Source: Mustela lutreola | Lineage: Eukaryota; Chordata; Mammalia; Carnivora; Mustelidae | Length of the DNA stretch: 64,000 bases | Assembly: GCF_030435805.1 (NCBI RefSeq) | Contig: NC_081291.1 | Location: forward strand, 10,129,001-10,193,000 | Direction of reading: 5' to 3' | Shown here: positions 48,701 through 60,700 of the stretch, piece by piece | Numbering within the stretch: position 1 is the stretch's first letter | Layout of the letters: every line of letters begins with the position of its first letter | Translations under genes and position numbers: made by a program | Notes under the pieces: model-generated | What the model was told of the DNA's origin: nothing | Seen by the model: only the letters and a program-made list of their open reading frames with translations | Database searches by the model: none

Positions 48701-51700
48701 CTCATCTTTTGGTGCTCTGGAGTTTGACCCTTCCCCCCCCCTTTTGGCTCAGAGTTACCTGAATTCTGAGTTTTCATGTAAGGATAAGGTGGGGATCCCA
48801 TGGATAGTGCTAAGCCACAGACCAACAGACCTGGGCACGGTCTGAGGAGTGGGCGTAGGGACCTACTGTGTGCCACATTCTGGCTCACCTGGGGTGTCTG
48901 TGGATGGCACACAGAAGTGCAGTCATTGCCAGGCTCCCTGACTCGGCCTGGGAGCATGCACCCTGGAGAGAGAAGGCACGGGGAAGGACGTGCATACAGA
49001 ACTCCTGGGTTCGTTGTCCCTTGCTTCATTTTCCTTCTGCTGGGGCCAGGGACACTTTTGAGAAAAGCAGCTCGGCACCTAGCACCGGTCCAGCACATTG
49101 AGGGGCTCAGTCAGCATTTCCTGAGAGCGTGAATGGGAACTTCTCAGTCAACAGAAAAGCCTTGTAGAACTTCAGAGGACCCCCAACCTCTGCCTTACGT
49201 GCTTTCTCAGTGAGCTGGAGTGCTCCGTGGGGGCTGTTAATGGGTGTTTCAGACTAAATATCCAAACCTGAGCTCCAGATTCCCCCTCAAACTTGCTTTT
49301 CCCCATTCCTGTTAATGGCACTTCCAACCTTCTAATCACCCTACTCCTAGGCTGTTTGACTCTGTTCTCTCATGCCTGGCGTCCTGAAGTCAGCAAATCT
49401 GTAGCTCAGCCTTCAGAGTACTTCTGGAATGCAGCCCCCCCCCCCCCCCCAACCCCCGGCCCACGTCTGGAGTCGGCAAACGTTATCCATGAAGGGCCAG
49501 ATGGTAAATATTTTTTTTGGCCTTTGTGGGCCATTCAACCCCTGTGACATCTTCTCAACTCAATCATTTTGAGAAAAGCAGCTCTAGATGATACATTAAA
49601 CAATGAATGTGGCCGTGTTCGATACAACTTTGTGGATACTGGAGTTTGAATTTCATGTAATTTCCACATGTCAAGATCTCTTAGCTTGTACAAAAACAGG
49701 CGGTGGGCCAGAATTGGCCAGTGGGCCATAGTTTGCCGACCCCTTGGTATAAGCCATCTTTTATTTTAATTTGATATTATTGGGCTCCCTGCTTCCACCC
49801 TATTCCCCTATAGTCCAGAAGGATTCTTTAAGTCAGGTCATATCCCTGCTCTGCCCAGAGCCCTCCAGGGTTCCCATCTCACTTGAAATAGAAGCCAAAG
49901 TCTTAAAGTGGCCTCTGAGGCCCTGCACAACCTGTCACCTTGCCCCATTCCCCTTCTTGCTCACTCCCTCCAGCCACATAGGCCTCTGCACTGTTGCTTG
50001 AACACACCAAGAATGCTGTACTTCAGGGCCTTGGCACAGGTGCTTTCTCTGCCTGATGCTGTCCTCAGATTTCTCAGGAGCTCTTTCCCCAGTGCGTTCA
50101 GGAATTGTCTCAACGTCTCCTCTGTAGGCCTTTCATGATCACTTGATATAAAACTGCACACTCCCCCTTCCCCTCTCACTGCCTGTCCCCTTTTCCTGTG
50201 CTGCTTTCCCTGGGGCAAGGGCATCTTCTAATATTACGTGTAACTTTATTTATCTTTGTCCCCCGCAAAAAATGTCCTTTGCACATGGGCAAGGTTTTAG
50301 ATCTCTTTCCATAGCTGAATCCCCAGAACCTTTAGCAGTGCCGACATGTAGCCACTGTTCAGCCAATATTTATGCACTGAATGAATGAGGCTCAGTTTCC
50401 CCAAAAGATTAGTAGTAAAAGAGATAATTTGTGTTGAGAATATGTCTCCTCCCCGCAGGAGGCATTAGCTGTTTGCTGTGTTTGTAAGGCTGGCCCTGGG
50501 GATCCTAGAGTGGGTTCTTCCAGAAGAGCTTCCGGGGTGGACTAACCTGCCTGCCCCACTGGGCCAGAAGTGCTGGACGCAGGTTGGGGGTCGGCCTGGA
50601 TGAACTCCTCCTGCTGCTCCCATCGGCTTGTGTCTGCAGGGCTGTGTCTCCTGCCACGTCCGGCCTCTTGGCCTGATGGCACCTTCCTGATCAAGAGATG
50701 CAGAGACCAGACATGGTCACCAACTTCAACTGGCCAGGCGGTGCAGGGGTGCAGACCTGGGCCATTCCCTGAGGGTCTGGGGCCAGGGACAGCCCTGGAG
50801 GAAGAACGTTCAGTTCTAGGGTGCAAAAAGATGGGGTCCTGCTGCTGGAGCTTGTAGCCAGGGCTCACTGGGCTGGACTTGTGCTGCTGAGCCTCATCCT
50901 CCCTGTGTATGAAATGGAGTAACAATGGCAGTTTGACAGAGTCAGTGTGAGCTGGTGATGGCTAGGGGCTTGGTGTTAACAGCCCCAGGAGGCAGGGCAA
51001 GGAGGGGTTGGGGAGCCACTATGGGAAAAGGCTGGGGCCCTACTGGGAGGGGCTGGGCCTGCTGAGTGCCTCAAGGGATTGATGTTGGGCTTCTTCCAGG
51101 GGGCAGGGCCTGTTTGAGGAAGGCAGGCCTGCTTGAGGTGGCTGTCCCCATCAGTCACTTGGGAGCTTTTGAAGCTCTGGGTGCCGGCTCCCCTGTCGGA
51201 GACCCTGTGCTGCTCCTAGGTTGCCCCGGCCAGGGCTCCTCAGCCGAGTCACATGCGCGGGCAGGCTTCTGGACCGCGGGGCAGAACTTCTGCCACATGT
51301 GCCACGAGACTCATCTGTGTGAGGTCCTCTTTCTCACATTGCCACTGACCAGATGGAGAAGCCAAGGCTCAGGCAGGGAAGATTGGGCTGCCCCAGGCCT
51401 CTGCAGAACTATGTCTTGCTCAGTGTTGGGAACTGCTCCCTCCTAGGCCCTGCTTTTCCACCCCTGACGGCCTCTACCCACTACAGGAAACCGTGCGGGA
51501 AGCATTAAGACAGCTGCCGAGCCTGCCTGAGCCCTTCCCTGTGATGTCAGAAGGCGACAGGCCTTTTGCCTTGGCACCCTGAGTGTGCTGGGGCCACGGG
51601 AGGCTGAGGCCTGGGGAGGAGCAGTCTCAGCCCTTGGGATCTCTGGGGGGACACTCCTGGTGGAGGTGGCACGTTCTGTAGGGTCTGGACCTTCCAAGAC

Positions 51701-54700
51701 TAGTGTGCTGGCGTTGGAGCATCAGCAGGGAGGGAGGTGCCTTTCAGATCATCGGATCCAGGGGCCCCTCTATCCCTTTCCCCTGTTAGCAGTTAACCCT
51801 GCTCTTCACCGTGGCCGTGGTATTACATCGTGGTGGTGAGTGGGGGCTCTGGGCCCAAGCCGGCGGGTTGGCACTGGCTCTGGCACTTCCTGGCTGTATG
51901 CCTTGGGGGAGGGCCCACTTGTTTCTGAGCTGCCTAACGGGGGTCACAGTCCTTAGCTTTCAGACCGTGTGAGGCTGGGTGTGCTATGCACGGGAAGGTC
52001 TTTGCGTAGTCCTTGGCACAAGTAGGCATTTGATAGACATTACTCCAGAGGCACTTCCAGATGGCACAGGCCCTAGCAGCTCTGCTCTGGGTGGGCTAGC
52101 ACTCCCTGGAGGCTGGAGAGATGCGGCCTGTGCCGGCTCAGGGAGCTGCGTGTGCTGTGGGTGCCAGTGAGCATCTGGTCAACAGGCCAGAGATCGAGTC
52201 CCTGACATGTTGGTTCAGTGTCCCCTTCAGGTGGGGCTTTGTGTGGTTGCAGCGACCAACCTGTGGTCACACGAGCACCCAGAGAATGCTCTCCAGGATG
52301 CTGCTGGGCTGCATGGGCTCTGCCAGCGTCTCATGGCCCCCATCCCAGAACCTAGGGATGTTGGCAGTCACACACTGACTCCTCTTGTCTGGCCAGTGGG
52401 GGTGGGAGATGGAAACTGGCTGGTTGAGGGCCTGGGAGTGAGTCAGGGTCTCCCAGCCTTTCCCAGCCTTGATGATGCTCTGTTCCTACTGGGGCACATT
52501 GGGGAGGCTGGTGCAGCTGCCCTGTGCACCTCAGAAATGGGGTCATGAGCTGAGGCCACTGGGGAAGGAGGTATTTCTGGCGGAGCAGGTGCGGCCTGTG
52601 CTGGCTTCTTGGCAGCTGAGCCCAGGGTCTTCTCAGCTACCCTGGCATGAGCAGTGTGACTTTGATATTTCTGGAAAGTGGAAGGGAAAATGAGCTGCAG
52701 GTCTTGAGTCACTGAGTCCAGGCAAATGTGTCCAAGCCTCTGCATCTGTGAAATGGGTGGGCGGGCTGGGTGCCCTCCTGCTTGAGGCCAGACCTCCATC
52801 CTCTGGGTGCAGCAGCCCTTGGACCCTGAGTGGGGGTCTGTGGGGGCCACCAGTGCCTGGGCCAGTCAGCTGAAGGACCTGTCAGGACCGTTGCATCTTT
52901 GCCCGGAGTCCTAAGTTGCACTGAGCAGGGCCTGCACCCACAGCAGCCCTCTTGTGCCCTGGGCCCAGGAGATGTCATCCACCAGGGCACACACTCCCTC
53001 ACAGCCCTGGCTGCCCCGCACAAGATGGCCCAGATGCATGGCCCTTTCCTGGCAGGCAGACCCCTGTGGGGTCCCAGAGAGCCTGCTGGAGGCAGGGTGT
53101 GCTGCCTCGTGCCATCTCTCCGCGGGGCCCCTGCAGAGTGTGTGCTGGGTGGGGGTGGGGGTGTGGCCCCAGAGGCCTGTTTGTGGCAGGCACTGGCCAT
53201 CCTTGAATACACAGGAGTGTGCATCTGGGCTGAGGTGGGTGTGCCCCTCACCCTTTGGAACTCAGCTTCCTGGTCTAAGAAGTGGAGCTCACAGCCCCTG
53301 CTCCCTCGGCTGCTGTGCGGTTGGAAGGGGAGGATGAGGGGAGGGGCCTGGGACGCTGCTGCAGCTCCAGGCCTGCTGTTCTTGACACAGACCTGTTGGG
53401 CAAGTCCCATCTTAGGAGGCACAGAAGCTCCAGGTGTGTAAGTGGGAGTGGATGAGGGCGATCTGGAAGCCAAGGCGACTCTCAGGCCTGTGCCTGCCCC
53501 TTGTTCCAAGGGGTTCTGGGATGTGGACTCTGCCCTGAGGCTGCTGAGTCCTGTTCGCACATGGGAGGGGACTGGGGAGCAGTGGGCCTGGCTGTGTTGG
53601 TAGGGATGGGGACACTGAGGCTTCACTGAGGGACACTGATCTCCTCCTGGGCTGCAGGCCCTGTGGGCAGTGGTGCCTGGGCTCCCCAGCTCCTGCAGGA
53701 GCAGGATTTGCAAAACTTGGCTCTTCACACCTGGGCTGGGGTGATGCCTACTCCTCCTGCCGCCCCTCCTTCTGGGGCTCAGGACAGAAACTTCAGCCTC
53801 CCCCCACGCCGTCCCCCTTCAGATCATCAGCAGACCCTGTGCTTCTGCCTTTACAGTCTGTCCAGACGCCAGCACTTTTCACTCCTCCATGGCCACTTCC
53901 GTGCTCCCGTCCACATTATTGCCGGTTCCCAGGGATGCCTGCGAGCACCCGACCCCACCTTCCTCTCTTCACAAACCCTCCCTGGTACCCACCTCACTCT
54001 GGGTAAAAGCCAGAGCCCTCCCTGTGGCCCACAAGGCCCTTTGTGACCTGCCCCATCCCTTCTGTGGCTTCATATTCTACTCTTTCTTGCTCACTCAGTT
54101 CTGGCCACCTGGGCCTTCCTGCTCCTAATGTGCTAAGCCCGGCCTAGCCACAGGGCCTTTGTACTTGGTGTTCCCTCTGCCTCGTGTGCACAGTTTCTTC
54201 TCTCACGTCTGCTGGCCTTTGCTCAGATGCCCTTTCCTCAGGGAAGCTTTCCCTGACCACTGTGGGAAATGGCCTTCCTCCCCCCACCCTGGATCCCCTG
54301 CTCCATTCTGCTTTTCTCCACAACTGTTGGTGACAGAACATGTCACTGTTGTCTGTCCCCCCTCCCTCACAGCATGCACAGTCTGGGGGGCCGTCCTGTG
54401 AAGGCATGGGCTTGGTTTTGTTCACTGCAGTACCTGAGATGCGGGAGGAAGGGAGGCAGGAATGGATGAAGGAAGGAATGAATGGATGTGGGACAGTGGC
54501 TGCCAAGACCCTCTTAGCTAGTAGGTGGCAGAGCCCTAACAAGTGCTCCCTCTCTTGGTCCCGTCCTGGTCCCATCCTGCCCCCATCCTGCCCTGGAGTT
54601 CCAGCAGGTGGGAGTGGAGTCTACGGCCACAAGGGGGCAGTGGAGAGCAGGGCCGCCTCCACAGCGCAGTTTGGGAACCACTGTAGGGACAGCACTGCAG

Positions 54701-57700
54701 CCCCGCCCCTCTCCCGCCCTGGGGTCTTGCTGTTGTTAGGGTTCCCAGATACTGTCACCAGCTGGGTGGAGCGTTATCACACCACCTCTCTGACCTTGGA
54801 GTCCTGTGGTTGGGCCCCTTCATGGCCTGGTCAGGATTATTTGCCTGTACTATTTGCCAGTATTGGTCTAGTAGTATTTATTCTTCGCAGGATGACTTTT
54901 AGGCTGGGCGAGTTTATGTACTTTTTGTGGTTGTTATTAGCTTTGTAAATCTTATAGTAATCCTGTGAGATGGCAGGTGAGGGCAGCCCACTTTATACAT
55001 GAGAAAATGGAGGCTCAGAGAGGTTGAATAACTTGTCTAAGGCCACACAGCCAGGAAATAGGTGTATCTTTTGGACCTCAGATCCTGGGGAATGTGCTAA
55101 TGGCCAAGAAGGCCCTTGAGCCTTCCTTGTGAGGGGGCCATTGGGCCTGTGGTAGTGCCTCTAAGGGCCCAGGCCATGTAGAGCCTGTCAGCATGGATCC
55201 CCTTCTGTGTTGGGGTTGCTGGTGAAGAAAGACAGCAGGGTTTCCCAGGAGCTGGAGCTGGCTTGGTCACTGACCCTTTCCCTTGGTGAGCAGTGCCCCA
55301 GAGCCTGGGGGGGGGGTGGTCCAGCTGTCAGAATGTGGGGCTCCCCAGGGTCACTGGAGTTGGAGGGGCATGTCTGTGGGCCTCACAGAGGCTTCTCTGG
55401 AGCTAGGTCCTGTCCTAGGATAGGGAGAGCTCCAGGCAGTAGCTTCTACCCTTCCGCTCTGGGGTTTGGCAAGGTGGGCGTGGCTCCTTGGCTTGTGGTA
55501 AAGGCAGAGCAGGGAAGGGCCTTGGCTCGGAGGGTAGTGGGGAGGGAGCTTTAGGTCCTGGTGTGTGTGACCTTGGGCAAGCCCAGTTGCCTCATGCAGC
55601 TGTTTACTGAGCCTAGCTCCTTGCTGGGCTGTTCTGGTTGCTGGGAAATGATGGAGAAGAGTCCTTGCCCTCGGGAGCTGGTATGTGGGAGTTGCTATTC
55701 TGAGGAAGGACCTCACCTGGGAATTTGTCTGAAGGCCCGAGGATATAAAGGAAGAAGGCCTGTAGGGTCTGGGGGGCAAGGAGTCCAGGTAGTGGGAACA
55801 GCATGTGCAAAGGCCCTGAGCCTCTCCTGTAGTTGCATAACTGCTCTGCTTTCCCACTGCTCTGGGTTTCTCATCTGTTAGATGGGGTTCATCCCTGAGT
55901 CTTGCCGTGGGCATCAGTACTGGCTCAGAACAGGGCTCAGAAAATGTCACCCTCATTTCTGCTAGTGCTGTGCTGATCTGCAACATCTTTTATTTCCATG
56001 AAGACAGTGAAGGCCATGGGCCCTGCTGCTCAGCAGTGGCTCTGAGTGCTCCTCTCCAGGCTGGGGAACGTTGCAGCCTGGTCCCCACGGCTCTTTCAGG
56101 GTGGGCTGTGTCCCCACCCTTTGCCCTGCTCCTTTTCCCCACCCCCATGCCCTGACCTTATGGCATGCCACGAGTTGCTCTTGGCTGGACCCTGGAATCT
56201 CAGGCGCCTGGGTGAGAATTCCTCCCAGGCTAGTGGAACTGTCATCGCAGAGCCACGCTCCCGTGTCTCAGGCCAGCACGTTTGCCCTATCCTTGTCCTC
56301 TGTGTCCATTGTGCCGGAGGCTTTGGTGCCACACCCCTTGCTTGTGGTCAGTGCTGGGACCTTGGGCCAGTGACCCTCCTCACCCATCTATCCAATGTAA
56401 CACCCCTTCTACCTAGCCCTTACCCTGCCTCTAGCTCTCTTAGGAGGGCAGATTTCTCCTTTCCCCTGGCCTATCTTCTCCCCAGGGATGAGGTCTAGGC
56501 CTGCTACCTTGCCTTTTCTGCTCAGGAACTCTGCCTAGTGGCTGTGCTCAGCAGCTGTGTGTACACTCTGACCTGGGCTAGGCCTACCCTGGGTTCCCAT
56601 CCCGGGCTGGCGTCAGGCCTGGCAGGCGAGTGTGTGTGTGTGAGAGAGAGCGAGGGAGCCGGGGGAGGGAGAGAGAAGCATAGGACATGGGAGGCATGCT
56701 CAGCATGGGGCAGGGGGTGGGTTCGCAGTGGGGTGGAGGGGGTGCAGTGCGCGGGTAAGCTCTGGGACTGGAGCCTGGGAAGCACAGGACCAGGTCCTCT
56801 ATGTTTCGGCCCTTGGTGTGTGGGTGGGTGGATGTGGGTGAGGAACCCTTGCTGCTCCCTGCCCTGGGACCTGTTTTTAGATGGGTAATTGGGGCCTGTT
56901 TGTTAGCCCTCCTCTTAAAAATGATTGAGGTGAAATTCACATAAAATTAACCATTTAAAAGTGAAGATAGTTCAGCAGCATCGAGTATATTCACACTGTC
57001 GGTTGCCCCACTGCAGCCACCATCTCGATTTAGTTGCAGAATATTTCTGTCATCCCTAAAAGATACCAGGTTCTCATTAGGCAACATTCCTCACTGCCCT
57101 CTTCCTAGCCGCTGGCAATGCAGTCTTTCTGTCTCCTTGTGTCTGCCGATTCTGGACACTTGACATAAATATGTGACTCTGTGTCTGCCTTCTTTTACTT
57201 AGCATAAGTTTCTTCCTTTTCTTTTTTTTGCCATCTAGCATAACTTAAATTTCACTTTTTATTTTGGAATAATTATAGACATATGGGGAATTGCAGAAAT
57301 TGTACAACGAGGTCCTGTGTCGCACTTCCCCTCACCCCTCAGGGCCTTTCAGACCTCTTCCAGGGTGAAGGCTGCTGGATCCTGGGATTTGGGGGCAAGA
57401 AAGTGGCCCTGAGCAGAGGCAGCCCTCACCCTGGTGGGTTGGGCCCCTGGGTGCCGCCCCAGGGGCCAGACTTACCTCTGGGAGGGCGCAGTCTCCTCTC
57501 CTCCAGCCTGGGACTGGCCTGGGCGCGTCTGTGGCTGCGGCGGCTGGGAGTGTGCCCCTCTCCCGGCCACCCCTCCCGCCACCCAGCTTCCTCTCCCGGC
57601 AGCCAGTCGGGGGCCCCCGATTCTCCCTGGGACCCTGGTCTGGTGCCCAGGTTGGGGGAGAGAGTAGGATTTCAGCCCTCCCCCAGCAGCTGGCCAGCAG

Positions 57701-60700
57701 GGAGAGGGGCTGGTTGTATTTTAAGCTATTGAGTGGTTCAGCAGGAACTCGGAGGCCTCCTCTCCCAGGAGGCTCAGTGCTGCCTTCCCGCCCCACACGG
57801 GCTCCAAAGGCATGTGGGCACTGCCCCCCTGGGACCCAGGAACTATTAATATACTTGCAGCCACAGGGCAGGCCCTATGCCTGCCCAAGGCCCTGCTATT
57901 CTAGCCCTTTCTGGCACATTCTGCATGTGCCCCTTCCCTTTCCCATAAGTCCCCTCGGTGGGGCCTGGCACTCTGGGCGGTAGGACCGATTTTCTTTTTC
58001 TGGCCCTTCTGTTTGGTTTTGTTATCCGTGTGGCTCAGAGGGGCTCAGTAACATGCCCCCCAAGCCCACACAGCCGGGCCGAGCCTGCAGTTGGCAGCAG
58101 GCACCCTCCATCTGGTGCAGCATCAGTAGGCGGCATAGGCCAGGGATGGGTGTTGGGCCCTCTCCTGTCCATGGTGTGGGGCAGGCATAGTGTATGTGGG
58201 CCAATAGGCCCACACGCTGCCAGCCACTAGGGGGGCTGGAATCTGCACCCAGGCCTGTGCCCTTCCTACCGGGTCTCCTCATGCCCAGTCTTATGGCCCC
58301 ACGTTTTGGGGCCCTGTTAGGCACCATGCTGGTGCTTCACTCGAATTGTCTCTTGAGACTTATAGCTCCTGGAGGTACATGCCTTCCTACCTGCCCCCTG
58401 CTGAGGCTCAGCGAGAAGGGAGGGTCTAGTCACCCAGGGACTGCACAGCAGGGCCAGACTCAGTCCTGTCTGCTGCCCACCACACCTCCTGTCATTGGGG
58501 GATGGATAAGGGGAGCCCTTTCCTTCTGGGGGTGCTGGCTGCGGTGGGCCCCTCTGCCTGGGCTGTGGATGGGGGCTGTGCCCTCAGAGAGCCCTGGCTG
58601 GGGCCCTGCCCCGGGTTTCTGGTCCTGCTCCTTTTCCCATGCTGCCTTTGACTGAGGCTCTACCAGGGGTGAGGCTACAGGGGCTCTACCAGCACCTGCT
58701 GGCCAGTGGCTGACTTGAGGTCAGACCCAGCCCTGTCAGCCATGGCCCCATGTCTAATAGCATCTGTGCCAAGCCCTCCACGGGAGCACTTGGGCCTTTT
58801 GGGATCAGCTGGCCATTGCTGGGCCTCCCCCCAGCTCCAGCAGTTCATGTGTTCACTGCTCGTCTTGGTCCTTCTGGCGCCTTCTCTGACCTGCTAGGGA
58901 CGGGTGGGTCAGATTCCCCTGAGGGCTCTCTCCCCGCCAGCTCTGCTCCATTGCTCTGCTATAGACCAGTCACTCTCTGGAGGCTCAGAGCAGAGCAGTG
59001 GGGGGTGTGGGGTGGGGTGGCCAGGCTCTGTGCTCTGGGCTTTGTGGGGTTTGGGGCCTAGGTAGGGGTGCTGTGTTGGGTTGATGCAGTGGGAAGACTG
59101 CCCCAAAGGTGGCCTTGAACAAGGCCTGGGTGAACCTAGTGAGAAATGAGTGGAGAGGAGGGAGGTCAGGGAGGCAGCGGCCGAGGGCTCATCAGTCCAG
59201 GCTCCGGATGCTAGCTGGAAACTTCCTGGTTTCCTGACCCTTTCCATACTTAGGGAGAGGCTCTCTGCACCAATAATTCCGGAATCTGTCACCTCCCTGG
59301 GAACATAAATGCACAAGGAAAATAATCCGCAGCGTCTCTTACAGCTCAGAAGGGGAAATGGATGATCTATCTCTCGGATTCTCAAAATAGCTGGGATTTC
59401 TCCAAGCCAAGTGAAGTCTGTGGGCTGGAGCTGGGCGCCGGGGCTCGGGCTGCCTGCGGGCCGTTCACCCTCCTCCCATACCTGAATCCACCCTGTATTG
59501 GGCCCAGGTGGGAGGCGCCTCTGTGCCTGCCTTGGGGTCTCCCTGCCCCCTGGGGGCTGTGTCCACTGGAGAGCCTCACTTTCAGGGGTCCCAGCCCCCG
59601 GGGGTTGCCCCCAGGAGGTATGTGGCCCGGCTTCTGGGGGGCTGAGTCTGGGGCAGTTTTATATTTAGCTGGGCCATGGCTGCGGGGCACTCGGGTTACA
59701 GCAGCACAGAAGGCAGCGGTGCCAGGGCAGGCGCGGGCTCCCTTCCAGCACCGCGGCAGAATTTGATCACGCCGGCCCGGCCCAGAGCGCTTGGCGTGGG
59801 GAGGTCCGCGGTGGGGGCTGACGGCCGGCAGCTGGGGCCGCCGACTGCGGTGGGCAGAATAGGGCAGCATGGACCTGAACATGAGCATGGTGGCCCGGGA
59901 GGCCAGCCAGGGCCTCAGCCCGGGCCCCAGCCTCGGCCTCAATGGCCTCCCCCGGATCGCACCCACCAAAGTGACCAAAAAACCTAAAAAGGCCGTTCTC
60001 TTCTTCGAGGTGGAGATTTTGGACGCAAAGACGCGGGAGAAGCTTTGCTTCCTGGACAAGGTAGGACCCTGGTGCCAGCTGTACTGGGCCAAGGGCACTG
60101 GGCCCGGGTCCCTATTACTTCCTGGGGCTTCTGGTTCTGAGGACATGGGAGCTGTCCAGCTGGACCCTTTGTGCCCCTCCAATGTGTTTTGACTCCCTAC
60201 CTGCTCCTCAGGCATACAAGGGACACTGTCCCCAGGCCTGTCGCTGCCAGCTTGGGGTGGAGTGGGCAGCGATGGCCCTTGGGTGTGGCCAGGAGCTGGC
60301 TCCTGGTAGGAGGAAACGAAGCAGCCTTGGTGGACCCTGTAGGGCTTTGGGGCCTGGGAAGAAGGCGAGTGTTCTGGGACCTGCTGCAGGGAGTTCTGGT
60401 CCCTAGAGGCCTTCTTTCTGAGGGGAGCCGTGGGTGGGGTGAGGAGGAGAGGCAGAGAAGCAGGCCCGGTGAAGCAGGGATATCCTGGCCGCCTTTGGTT
60501 AAACCAAGCCTCAGGCCTACAGCTACCCCGCTCTGGTAGGGCCCTTGCTGCTCCTTTCGGCCTTGGGGGGGGGGCTTGGACTCCACCCGTCCCCCTCCCG
60601 TAGCAGCTTCCTAGGCCCCCGGTCCAACCCCCTTATCAGGAAGGGTCCTTGATCATATGCCACCCTGCCCCAACTTCTTTGCGGCCTGTGCTTCCCCCAG

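Noticed and set aside
55351-55986. 211-codon minus-strand frame
   Set aside because: Overlaps an old interspersed repeat; no family signature.
59676-59987. Upstream frame starting at ATG 59676 in a different phase
   Set aside because: If the start site is near 59690 this ATG is not in the transcript. The frame does not join TECR exon 2.
59382-60215. 277-codon minus-strand frame near the TECR internal promoter
   Set aside because: Antisense to the alternative first exon and exon 2. GC-rich composition explains it, and no motif was seen.
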